From Paenibacillus sp. FSL A5-0031 (lineage in GTDB: Bacteria; Bacillota; Bacilli; Paenibacillales; Paenibacillaceae), in NCBI RefSeq assembly GCF_001956295.1, contig NZ_MRTD01000004.1:124001-188000 (forward strand): 64,000 nucleotides of DNA, written 5' to 3'. The notes under the pieces were generated by a model. It had not been told where the DNA came from. It did no database searches and saw only the letters and a program-made list of their open reading frames with translations. The translations under genes were made by a program, and so were the position numbers. Below, in pieces: positions 15,667 through 23,373 of the stretch; position 1 is the first letter of the stretch, and every line of letters starts with the position of its first letter.

Positions 15667-18600
15667 GGGCTGTCGCCTCCTTTGGAAGTTGCTTGACTGG
15701 AAGATGCAGGCGCATCATTTAAACCAAATTCCTCGCGCTTCTTGCGCAATTCCTTATCGATTTCCTTAACGCCTTCCTCCACCGCTTCACGCGGTATTTT
15801 GCCATTCAATACGATTTGGTTCCAAATATTCGCGATATGTCTGGTCGTGTAGTAACCGCCAATGACAACCTCGCGCTCCTTGAACCATTCCCACTGCTCG
15901 AGAATCGCGTTAATATCAGAGGATTGCCACGGCATACGCTTCAGCGCCTCGATATTAGCGGTGTTCCATCTTGCTTCTACGCCAAGCAGCGCTTCAAGCT
16001 CGGAGCCGAATCTTTCCTGCGTATCTGCACTCGTCCACCATTTCAGAAATTCCCATGATTGTTCTTTCATGTCGGTATCTTTGAAAATCATGCCCGTTTG
16101 CGCGAGGCCGCCAGTTGAACGGTTTATTTGTCCATCCTCTTGCGGGGTGCCCGGCATCGGCTTCATGCCCCACCAGCCTGTAAGCTCCGGCGCTGCAGTG
16201 GATAGCAGCACATAAGTAGAATAGTCCGCTACCCCAATTGGCATTTCGCCGGAACGGAAACGGTTATAGAAATCGGCTTGCTTCGAAATTTTAAAGTTCG
16301 TGAACAATCCTGTCCAAAGCTTAAATGCCTTCATCGCCTCTGGCGAATCAAGGTTCGAATATTTACCGTCTTCACGGTAAAACTCGCTGTTTTGCTGGAA
16401 CAGGAACGGCGCAAATTCATTAATCGCAAGCGCCGGATTATTCGGAGCATGCGGGTAGAAAAAGTCCATTCCGTTTTGCTGCAAGATCGGAATAAGATCC
16501 ATAACCTCCTGCCAAGTGTCTGGAATTTCAGACTCGGAAATGCCCAGCTGCTGCAAAATATCTTTGCGATAGAACAGCATGTTGAAATTTTGATTTTCTG
16601 GCAAAGCGTAGCTGCCGTTATTATATTTATAAGGAATAAGTGCACCTGGTCTGAAGCGAGCGGCTACTTCATCGTAATCGTCGTATTCCTCCAAGTTGAC
16701 CAAACCATTGCGCACAGCATAATCAATTGGAATCTCACCTTCTACGCCAAGCGCAACATCTGGCGCTAGACCCGCCGTACTCGCTAGCAAGAGCACTTGC
16801 ATCTGCTGAGCCGGAATCACGTTGACATTTACTTTGATGCCTGTTTCTGTGGTGAAATCCTCATCAATCATTTGCTTAATAATGTCGACCCAGTCGCGCC
16901 CTCTCGCTACCCAAACGTCCAGCACCTTCTCGTCTTCATACACGTTGCCGATACCGCCATAGTTTTTCGTAAACGAGCTCGTAAAGTCGTAAATCATCGT
17001 ACCCGTTCTAGCCAACCAGCCTGCATCAGGCTTCGGCCATGCCGTATCTGGCGATTTAATGATGAGATAATCAAGCAGCAAGCTCTGCTTGCTCAGACCA
17101 TTCACCCATGTCCCAAGCGATGCCTGCAAATCATTGAATTGCAGCATGCGCCCTGGAATAGAGGTTGTGTCTTTAGACATGCTGAGCAGTACGTCGCGCG
17201 CTTCGTATAGCGGACTTACTTCAGAGCTGCCCTTGTCAACGCCCAGCTCATAAAGACCTTTGATCGTATCGTCGAAGCTCTTGGCCATAAGCTGCAGGCG
17301 TTGTACGAGATTCGCGATATTTTGCTCCAAGCGCCAGTCGCCATTCGGATCGGGGTTCGTACCCGTAACTTGAATAACCTCACGGCCGAGCAGTGACATT
17401 TTGCGTGTCGTATCTGTAACCGTCTCGAGCATACGCCCAAGCGCACCGACCTGAACTTCCATTCGAATCGTATGCTTGCCCTTTTCTAGATAATAGAGAT
17501 AGGGCTCTTTGCTCTCGCTGTCGCCGCCGAACTTAGCAACTTGGAACTCTGCCTTATAAGGAAAAGAAATTTCATTCATTTCTTTAAATGGCAGCTTGCC
17601 GTCAATCGTTACTGTCCGCTGTGTTGGCATTCCGTTAAGAAACCACTGCCCATAACGTGCTCCGATTTCATACAGACCACTTTCAGGCACCTCAATTTCC
17701 CATTCCGCCCACTGTCCGCCCGTTCGCCAGCTAGCGCCGCCGAACGTGTTAAGTACAATAGAATCTTTTTTGAATGGCTCTGTTAACGGCTCGCGATCCT
17801 CGATACGCTTCAGCGTCGGATCGGATTTTAAGGTCGACAGCTCGGCCTGTGCCTTAATGAGCTGCCCTGCCGTTTTCTTGTAGCCCTTCTGTTCATATGT
17901 GCTGGCAACCTCGGCGTAAGTCGGTACCTTGACCGGCGAGTAAATGTCAATTTTCCCAATTGCCGCAGGTTCCCTAACCGCTTGAAGGCGCAGCGTATGC
18001 TTGCCCTTAGTCAGATAGAAACGAAACGGCTCGTACGTTTTGCCTTCTGCATCACGGAATTCCCGGTATTGCCAACCGAATGTCTCTTCCCTTCGCGGAT
18101 TGAATTCATTATTCTGATTGTCAAACCATGTTTTTCCGGCTTCCTTCCACATCCTTTGGAATTCCAGCTTCTTCGCTTGGAAAAACGGATATTTTCCGTC
18201 AATTTGCAAGCTGCGAACGACGGATGAGCGCTTGCCCTCCATCGCGTAATAGCTCATTCCCATTTGATAATAGCCATCCTCCGGCACTTCAAAGGAATAG
18301 TCCGCCCAGCTGTCCTCATCCATAAGAGCCAAGGCTTGACCTGGCTGATCACCTAAGCCCGAAACGATTTGTGTTCCTGACTCGCTGATTCCCTCATAAT
18401 CTGTAGAAGACAGCGTGATGCTGAAATCCGTCGTATCCGACGCTCCTTGTTCACTCCAGCTGTCTACATATTTATTAAAAGACGGCTCCAGCTTACTGCT
18501 GGCGTCTTCACCTTCCAAAATTGACGATTGATCGATTCCAGCATCCAGCGCAATTCCAGCCATCGCATCATCGTTGTAGCCCCTTGAATTATTCCACCAT

Positions 18601-18668
18601 AAAAAGAAGCAGACTAATGCGGCAATGACAATCAATGTTACCTTATACTTGCTTAGTGAGCGGATCAC
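15663..18668 (-). CDS. Membrane-anchored fusion of two beta-sandwich (CBM-like) modules and an extracellular solute-binding domain
   Basis: 1001 residues. There is no lipobox; instead a membrane segment at residues about 10-27 (VTLIVIAALVCFFLWW) anchors it. Two related modules (about 115-240 and 300-415) share the pattern W-A-[DE]-[YW]-x-[FI]-E-V-P-E-[DS]-G-x-Y...IDG-K-x-PF...YYL-x-KGKHT-[LI]-R, resembling CBM6/35-type folds. A family-1 solute-binding domain occupies about 585-970 (DVWVARGRDWVDIIKQMIDEDF...). A GTG at 18668 (or TTG at 18671) follows AAGGGGGTG; the ATG at 18713 has no ribosome binding site. The fusion suggests capture of a polymer or large oligosaccharide at the surface. An ordinary binding protein has about 450 residues. 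Confidence 0.82.
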   Translation of the reverse strand: MIRSLSKYKVTLIVIAALVCFFLWWNNSRGYNDDAMAGIALDAGIDQSSILEGEDASSKLEPSFNKYVDSWSEQGASDTTDFSITLSSTDYEGISESGTQIVSGLGDQPGQALALMDEDSWADYSFEVPEDGYYQMGMSYYAMEGKRSSVVRSLQIDGKYPFFQAKKLEFQRMWKEAGKTWFDNQNNEFNPRREETFGWQYREFRDAEGKTYEPFRFYLTKGKHTLRLQAVREPAAIGKIDIYSPVKVPTYAEVASTYEQKGYKKTAGQLIKAQAELSTLKSDPTLKRIEDREPLTEPFKKDSIVLNTFGGASWRTGGQWAEWEIEVPESGLYEIGARYGQWFLNGMPTQRTVTIDGKLPFKEMNEISFPYKAEFQVAKFGGDSESKEPYLYYLEKGKHTIRMEVQVGALGRMLETVTDTTRKMSLLGREVIQVTGTNPDPNGDWRLEQNIANLVQRLQLMAKSFDDTIKGLYELGVDKGSSEVSPLYEARDVLLSMSKDTTSIPGRMLQFNDLQASLGTWVNGLSKQSLLLDYLIIKSPDTAWPKPDAGWLARTGTMIYDFTSSFTKNYGGIGNVYEDEKVLDVWVARGRDWVDIIKQMIDEDFTTETGIKVNVNVIPAQQMQVLLLASTAGLAPDVALGVEGEIPIDYAVRNGLVNLEEYDDYDEVAARFRPGALIPYKYNNGSYALPENQNFNMLFYRKDILQQLGISESEIPDTWQEVMDLIPILQQNGMDFFYPHAPNNPALAINEFAPFLFQQNSEFYREDGKYSNLDSPEAMKAFKLWTGLFTNFKISKQADFYNRFRSGEMPIGVADYSTYVLLSTAAPELTGWWGMKPMPGTPQEDGQINRSTGGLAQTGMIFKDTDMKEQSWEFLKWWTSADTQERFGSELEALLGVEARWNTANIEALKRMPWQSSDINAILEQWEWFKEREVVIGGYYTTRHIANIWNQIVLNGKIPREAVEEGVKEIDKELRKKREEFGLNDAPASSSQATSKGGDSP

Positions 18669-18774
18669 CAAGGAGCACCCCCTTGCCATACTAGCGTAAA
18701 CGGCTTGCGTCATTTAAAGCAGGCGCAGCTATCGTTTCGCGATAAATGTTAAAACGTATAGTTGTGTTATCATG

Positions 18775-18805
18775 CCGAATCATCCTTCAATGAAGGATGA
18801 TTCGG
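18775..18805 (-). promoter_or_regulatory. Intercistronic hairpin without a T-run
   Basis: 15-bp perfect inverted repeat (18775-18789 / 18791-18805, CCGAATCATCCTTCA and its complement) between the lipoprotein gene and the rest of the operon. The minus strand has no T-run after it, so it looks like an RNA-stabilising or attenuating stem rather than a full terminator, leaving the first gene more abundant than the distal genes. Confidence 0.55.
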
Positions 18806-18827
18806 TTTTCTGATAAAGGAAACAAAA

Positions 18828-20249
18828 TTATTGGGCGAGCTCTTTAATCAGTTTTTCCTTTTCAGCCTTCAGCTTGTTCTCAATGTTTTCTTGCGTTTGC
18901 TGAATGGCTGTTTTTGAATCAACGTTTTTATCAAGTGCGGCTAATACACCTTCAACCCATAAAGGCCATGCTAAACCGTCAAGACGAGTAAAACGTCTAA
19001 TAGGAATGAGGCTTGCAAGCTCATTGTAGAACTTGTAATCCTCTTGGTCGCCGAGGTAAGGATTTGTATGTGACAGGTACCATTCTTGGCTTGTAATATG
19101 CTTGTAATCCGGTTGAACCGATTGTTCAATCCATAGTTTCCACGCTGCTTCGGACGTTGTAATAAATTCTACGAATGCCCATGCTGCATCTTTATTGCTG
19201 CTTTGTGAAGGAATGACGAATGTCGATCCGCCCATACCTACGTTAAGCCCAAAAGGCATTGTTGTAGCTTTCCATTTGCCTTTTTGATCCGGGAAGTTGA
19301 TTTCTAGATCACGTGCGCCGTAAGTTCCCGCTACGTACATTGGGGACTCGCCTTTTTTCACGCGCTGCTTGCCTTTGTCACTGTAGATGCCGTCATGCGG
19401 AGCAATTTTCAATTGGTTAACTTGTTTTGAAATATCGAGGAATTTTACGAACTCATCCGTGTTGCGAACCCAGTTCATTTCGCTGTCGTAGTATCCAAGT
19501 GAATCGCCTAACCAGTGAACGGGTGAATCACGCCATTCCATGGAATACTTTCCGTTTGCTTTCAACGTTTGAGCTAGTGTGAAGAAGTTGTCTGGATCTT
19601 GAATGTATTCGCCAAGCTCGGCTGGATCAGATGGCAAGCCCAGCTCTTCAAAGATGTCTGCACGATAGTAAGTTACAGCAGGTGTAACATCCCACGGCAT
19701 ACCTAACAATTTGCTGCCGTCAATGGACGACCAGCGGTTCCAGTTATACTCCGATACAAGGCTTTGATATTTGCCCGCATCATATTGTGGTTGAAGCAAA
19801 TCCTCCAGCACATTTCCTGTGCTATAGCGTGTAAATTGGCCTTGCTCAACAAGTGCAACATCCGGTGCTCCTTTGCCAGCTGCCAAAGTCGTTTGCAGCT
19901 TATCGTGCAAATCTCCGAACGGTACAAAAATCGTTTTCAGCTTAATATTCGGATAAACTTCATTAAACGCCTTTTGAAGCGCAGCATCCTTCTCTTTGTT
20001 GTCAAGGAACGTCCAGAACGTTACTTCACCTGCAATCGACGAATCAATGGAGGACTTGGCAGCCCCGCCATCAGGCTCAGAATTATTAGCGGCCGGCTCA
20101 TTTGTAGACGCTTCCTTATTGCCTTCCGTATTCGCAGGCGTATTCTCTTTACCATTATTAACCGAGTTTTTACCTGCACCGCTGGAGCATGCCGTTACGA
20201 GCATAATAAGAGCCAACATAAAAATGAAAGTGCTTGTTAACTTTTTCAT
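18828..20249 (-). CDS. Sugar ABC transporter substrate-binding lipoprotein (first gene of the superoperon)
   Basis: 473 residues. Lipoprotein signal with lipobox LVTACSS (Cys 21), then a low-complexity Asn/Glu/Ser linker to about residue 65 and a family-1 solute-binding domain (EVTFWTFLDNKEKDAALQKAFNEVYP ... GKGAPDVALVEQGQFTRYSTGNVL). It is tethered outside the membrane and delivers substrate to one of the downstream permease pairs. GGAGGAGG precedes the ATG. A cre-like site lies between promoter and start. Likely ligand: plant-derived oligosaccharide, by context only. Confidence 0.92.
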   Translation of the reverse strand: MKKLTSTFIFMLALIMLVTACSSGAGKNSVNNGKENTPANTEGNKEASTNEPAANNSEPDGGAAKSSIDSSIAGEVTFWTFLDNKEKDAALQKAFNEVYPNIKLKTIFVPFGDLHDKLQTTLAAGKGAPDVALVEQGQFTRYSTGNVLEDLLQPQYDAGKYQSLVSEYNWNRWSSIDGSKLLGMPWDVTPAVTYYRADIFEELGLPSDPAELGEYIQDPDNFFTLAQTLKANGKYSMEWRDSPVHWLGDSLGYYDSEMNWVRNTDEFVKFLDISKQVNQLKIAPHDGIYSDKGKQRVKKGESPMYVAGTYGARDLEINFPDQKGKWKATTMPFGLNVGMGGSTFVIPSQSSNKDAAWAFVEFITTSEAAWKLWIEQSVQPDYKHITSQEWYLSHTNPYLGDQEDYKFYNELASLIPIRRFTRLDGLAWPLWVEGVLAALDKNVDSKTAIQQTQENIENKLKAEKEKLIKELAQ

Positions 20250-20276
20250 TTAAAAAAGCCTCCTCCGTAATTTTGA

Positions 20277-20290
20277 ATAAAGCGTTTACA
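20277..20290 (-). promoter_or_regulatory. cre-like catabolite-control site upstream of the superoperon
   Basis: On the minus strand TGTAAACGCTTTAT matches 13 of 14 positions of the CcpA consensus TGWAARCGYTWWCW (position 13 is A). It lies 28 bp before the first ATG, downstream of any promoter, so CcpA could act as a roadblock in the presence of preferred sugars. Confidence 0.6.
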
Positions 20291-20692
20291 TTTTAACCCT
20301 TAAACGATATAGTCATTAATGCCTTGCTTGATTATGGTTCATAGATGAGTAAACAGTGTTTAACACATTTGTTAATCAGAAGCATTTTTTGCAGGCATCA
20401 AAAACAATTTCTATTTTTTGTTTCTCTTGCTGCTATGACTCCCTCTAGTTATCAGCATTGTAGAGCTTAAACAACTCCAGCTTACTTTCACTGCTCGGCT
20501 TCTGTTTTGAATCAAACATAAGCAGCTCTTGACTTAACAGCCCAGTTTGCTTATATTCTAGTTAATTTATTAACCGTATAGCGCGAACCTATATTATTGC
20601 ATTAAAACATACGTAAACTTATTTAGCTCAAGCTTCACCTCCATGAGAAATAACCATTATGTTAATTGATTAATGATTATGTTACATGATTT

Positions 20693-20720
20693 AGTTTAAC
20701 ACGTATTTTTACGTTTTCAA
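20693..20720 (-). promoter_or_regulatory. Candidate promoter of the superoperon with embedded palindrome
   Basis: Minus strand TTGAAA (20715-20720), 16-bp spacer, TAAACT (20693-20698). The spacer contains the palindrome ACGTA-TTTT-TACGT (20701-20714), a plausible regulator site. The implied leader is about 440 nt. The -10 is weak, so the assignment is tentative. Confidence 0.35.
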
Positions 20721-20835
20721 GTACTAAAATTCGATTCAAGCAAAATTTTCGTTCAACTTTTTTCAATGCAGAATCACATTTTTATTAACAATCTGCTTAT
20801 TACCCGCTGGACTGCCTCGTTTTTCATGTTTAAGC

Positions 20836-20866
20836 ACAAAAAAATCACCCATTTCTGAGTGATTAG
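20836..20866 (-). terminator. Terminator of the YtkA-like lipoprotein gene
   Basis: Minus strand: AATCAC - 10-nt loop - GTGATT followed by TTTTTTTG. A short 6-bp stem but a good T-run, about 40 bp past the stop codon. Confidence 0.6.
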
Positions 20867-20899
20867 CATTTATATAAATATTTAATGTTGATCAATTCT

Positions 20900-21838
20900 T
20901 TACTCTGCCTCAATCGTAAACGGAACAATAAATGTTTTTCCTCCACGCTGAAATTGTCCCCAAATTTTATATAACCCCGGTTCAGGGAAACGAGTGGAGA
21001 ATTCAGCAGTCGGTCCACTTCGGTTGTCATCCTTCGGATGGACATGCAGGTAACGGCTCATGTCCTCGCTCAAAATAACAACATGTCCGATAGCCCCTAA
21101 GTAAGGCTGTAAATCAGTAATCGGTTCTTTCGTTTTTTCATCGCTTAACGTGAATATCAAATCTGTCTCTTGATCGGCTTTAAATGAGGAAATCTTCAAG
21201 GAGACAGCAATACTATCAACGATTTTTGTTAAGTTTTTATCCTTCTTCAGCGGCCCCTGAGCTTGTTTTGCTCCAGACACCTGTAGAAGGGAGGTAACTG
21301 TCATTTGCGGAGAACCTGTTGGAATAAAATCTGCGTACAGCTTATAGTTTCCACTCTTGTTGAAGGATGCAGCTACCTCGAACTTACCTTTTCCTTTATA
21401 CTCCGGATGAATATGCATGAAGTCCTTCAAATCCTCGCTTACGAGAATGAGATGCATGAGCTTCTCATGATTGACATCATATTTTTCAATCGCCTTTCCC
21501 ACTTGATCATAAAGAAACAGCTCGATATTTGTTTCTTCCCCAGGATCAGGACGCACTGGAGAATAACGCCATTCCAGCTTAATATCGGCTGCTGACATTT
21601 GTTTTAAGTCGTTGTGGCCGCTATGATTTTCCGAAGTCTCATGTTCTATCTCATCACCCTCTGTTTTAGCAGTGTGACCACGATGTTCATCTGCGACAGC
21701 AGCATTGCTCACAGCATGCTGGGAATGCTCACTCCCTGCCGGACTTCCGCAGCCCGCCGCAAGCAAGCCAAGAATTATGAATCCCGCAGCTACTGTCCGC
21801 TTCTGATATTTTTTTGAGTGCAAAGCCGATTTATTCAT
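20900..21838 (-). CDS. His-rich lipoprotein with YtkA-like domains (probable metal-binding)
   Basis: 312 residues. Lipobox LLAAGCGSP (Cys about 30). Residues 35-75 are rich in His (SEHSQHAVSN, DEHRGHTAK, HSGHND). Two similar beta-sandwich halves follow, each with an HxH: DFMHIHPEYKG (about 145) and RYLHVHPKDD (about 265), each preceded by a conserved HL-I-L-V-S-E-D or HVVILSED segment. I read these as YtkA-like domains. The His motifs and the nearby copZ-csoR genes suggest extracytoplasmic copper binding, which is inference. The second ATG (21838) is chosen because GAGGTG is 7 bases upstream; the first ATG (21844) is too close to it. Confidence 0.75.
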   Translation of the reverse strand: MNKSALHSKKYQKRTVAAGFIILGLLAAGCGSPAGSEHSQHAVSNAAVADEHRGHTAKTEGDEIEHETSENHSGHNDLKQMSAADIKLEWRYSPVRPDPGEETNIELFLYDQVGKAIEKYDVNHEKLMHLILVSEDLKDFMHIHPEYKGKGKFEVAASFNKSGNYKLYADFIPTGSPQMTVTSLLQVSGAKQAQGPLKKDKNLTKIVDSIAVSLKISSFKADQETDLIFTLSDEKTKEPITDLQPYLGAIGHVVILSEDMSRYLHVHPKDDNRSGPTAEFSTRFPEPGLYKIWGQFQRGGKTFIVPFTIEAE

Positions 21839-22027
21839 AACCATTCACCTCATGCTTTAAAATCTAATCTCATCCATTATTGCCCATCGGCCTCAGCCTC
21901 AATCCTGCTAACGGACGACAGTAAACGTTATCCCAGTGCTTAGAATATTGTAATAAATAGTACCAAGTCATAGTACCTTGTTATATGATTATAGTAGATA
22001 TTACCATCCGCTTAAGGAGAGGATCAG

Positions 22028-22525
22028 ATGGATGATTTTAATAAGTATTTATCTACAACTAGAGAGAATTTGTTAAATGAAATATCATTCCTAAATGACG
22101 ATGAATTCAATCGTACATTTGAAACTTCAATGTGGAGTATAGCTCAGGTTTGCCATCATTTATTGAAAACGGAAAATTTGTTTAGAAAGGCCATTTTATT
22201 CGGGATTAAGCAAAAGATTTTATCCAAAACCGAACGTCAGCCTATTGAGATTGTGTTGGATAAGTCGGTGAAGTATCAAGCTCCCCAAATTTCAGAACCT
22301 GATTCAGGACCATTTCAAGTATCACAGATCATTCAATTATTAAGCGAATCAAGAATTAAATTAATGGATGTTCTTGTTAAGATTGAGGATAAATCTATTG
22401 TGGAGGAAATAGCAGTGAATCACCCGAGGTTTGGCAACTTGCCATTAGATCAATGGATCGAACTGCTATATTTGCATGAGCAGCGGCATACCGAGCAAAT
22501 TAAAGATTTAAAAGCACTTCTTTAA
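22028..22525 (+). CDS. DinB-family protein (putative metal-dependent enzyme)
   Basis: 165 residues, four-helix-bundle DinB/YfiT-type. The metal ligands appear as the first His in WSIAQVCHHLLK (about residue 48) and the C-terminal HEQRHTEQI (about 152-156). Members include bacillithiol/mycothiol-dependent transferases and DNA-damage-induced proteins; the substrate is unknown. AAGGAGAGG precedes the ATG. Two AGTACC direct repeats 13 bp apart (21959, 21972) lie in its promoter region and may bind a regulator. Single gene, divergent from the lipoprotein gene. Confidence 0.82.
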   Translation: MDDFNKYLSTTRENLLNEISFLNDDEFNRTFETSMWSIAQVCHHLLKTENLFRKAILFGIKQKILSKTERQPIEIVLDKSVKYQAPQISEPDSGPFQVSQIIQLLSESRIKLMDVLVKIEDKSIVEEIAVNHPRFGNLPLDQWIELLYLHEQRHTEQIKDLKALL

Positions 22526-22570
22526 TATAAACGTTACATTTATTGCTTTCATAATAAACGAAATCAGAAC

Positions 22571-22599
22571 CAAAAAAAGAGGGGCTGCATTCAGCCCCT
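22571..22599 (-). terminator. Terminator of csoR-copZ
   Basis: Minus strand: AGGGGCTG-AATG-CAGCCCCT followed by CTTTTTTTGG. Perfect 8-bp GC-rich stem directly after copZ. Confidence 0.92.
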
Positions 22600-22611
22600 A
22601 CCTGCTTTATT

Positions 22612-22815
22612 TTATACGATATCGTAGCCTTGATCCTCGATCGCTGCTTTTACTGCCTCTATCGTAACCTTCGATTCGTCGAAATCGACCGTTACTTTCT
22701 TGTTTGCCAAATCTACCTTGCCTACCGCTCCTACATTTGCAACGGCCTTCTCAACCGAACTGACACAATGACCACATGTCATGCCCTCTACCTTCAATAC
22801 TGCGTTTGCCATCAT
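22612..22815 (-). CDS. copZ: Copper chaperone CopZ
   Basis: 67-residue ferredoxin-like heavy-metal-associated domain with the Cu(I)-binding motif MTCGHC at residues 12-17, and the expected beta-alpha-beta-beta-alpha-beta pattern. Cytoplasmic Cu(I) carrier. It is 20 bp downstream of csoR in one transcription unit. A P-type ATPase (CopA), its usual partner, is not in this window. Two adjacent ATGs compete for the start; GAGAGGGG upstream suits either. Confidence 0.95.
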   Translation of the reverse strand: MMANAVLKVEGMTCGHCVSSVEKAVANVGAVGKVDLANKKVTVDFDESKVTIEAVKAAIEDQGYDIV

Positions 22816-22835
22816 TAAAATCCCCTCTCCGTCTA

Positions 22836-23189
22836 TTATTTCATTAGTTTGTTAACGGTAATGAGCAATTCATCGATAACTTCACTTTCGCCTGCTTGAA
22901 TCCGTTCAATTACGCAGCTTCGCATATGTCCTTCAAGCAGCAGCTTGCCGACACTGTTCAGAGCGGATTGTGCTGCGGCAATCTGATTAAGCACGTCATC
23001 ACAATACGTATCCTTCTCTATCATCGCCTTAATGCCCCTAATTTGTCCTTCAATTCGGTTCAAGCGCTTTGTTAAATTGTCCTTCATTTGTGAGGAGTGA
23101 TGACTCTTCCGCGGACCATTTGGGTCGCAGCAGTCATCCGGTGGATGGGAATGCTCATGACTCCCATCGATTATTGCTTCATTGTTCAT
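22836..23189 (-). CDS. csoR: Copper-sensing repressor CsoR
   Basis: 117 residues, DUF156/CsoR-RcnR family. The Cu(I)-binding Cys-His-Cys set is visible: Cys in DTYCDDVL, His and Cys in EGHMRSCVIERI. The core NLTKRLNRIEGQIRGIKAMIE is the DNA-binding/tetramer helix. An N-terminal extension of about 35 residues (HEHSHPPDDCCDP, KSHHSS) adds extra His/Cys that could bind metal. The second ATG (23189) has GGAGG 8 bases upstream. Its own promoter contains a CsoR operator, implying autoregulation and copper-induced csoR-copZ. Confidence 0.93.
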   Translation of the reverse strand: MNNEAIIDGSHEHSHPPDDCCDPNGPRKSHHSSQMKDNLTKRLNRIEGQIRGIKAMIEKDTYCDDVLNQIAAAQSALNSVGKLLLEGHMRSCVIERIQAGESEVIDELLITVNKLMK

Positions 23190-23225
23190 TTCGCATACCT
23201 CCATGGGGTATTACTTAATAAATTT

Positions 23226-23255
23226 ATAATATCATACCCCTTAGGGGTATGTAAA
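23226..23255 (-). promoter_or_regulatory. csoR-copZ promoter with embedded CsoR operator
   Basis: The inverted repeat ATACCCC-TTA-GGGGTAT (23234-23250) matches CsoR operators (TACCCC...GGGGTA). It sits between a -35 TTTACA (minus, 23250-23255) and a -10 TATTAT (23226-23231) with an 18-bp spacer, so repressor binding would occlude RNA polymerase. Confidence 0.9.
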
Positions 23256-23373
23256 TACTCTTTTCAATAATGTAAATTTATCCCTTATATTACACTTTTA
23301 TTCTTTTCTCTAGTATGCTACGATCATCCTCGTGTTCATCCTAAACCACATCGAATCGGAGGAATATCAGTTA

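Larger units (their letters stand above)
20250..20899. other. 650-bp intergenic region holding the superoperon leader
   Basis: AT-rich DNA between the superoperon and the YtkA-like lipoprotein gene. It contains the cre-like site (20277), a candidate promoter with operator (20693-20720), and a terminator of the upstream gene (20838-20864). A strong GGAGGTG (minus strand, 20636-20642) is not followed by any ORF longer than two codons in the right position; an overlapping ATG at 20644 gives only 16 codons. No other gene is seen. Confidence 0.6.

Noticed and set aside
20600..20644. 16-codon leader peptide in the superoperon leader
   Set aside because: Its ATG overlaps the GGAGGTG and has no ribosome binding site of its own; no attenuator-like codons are seen.
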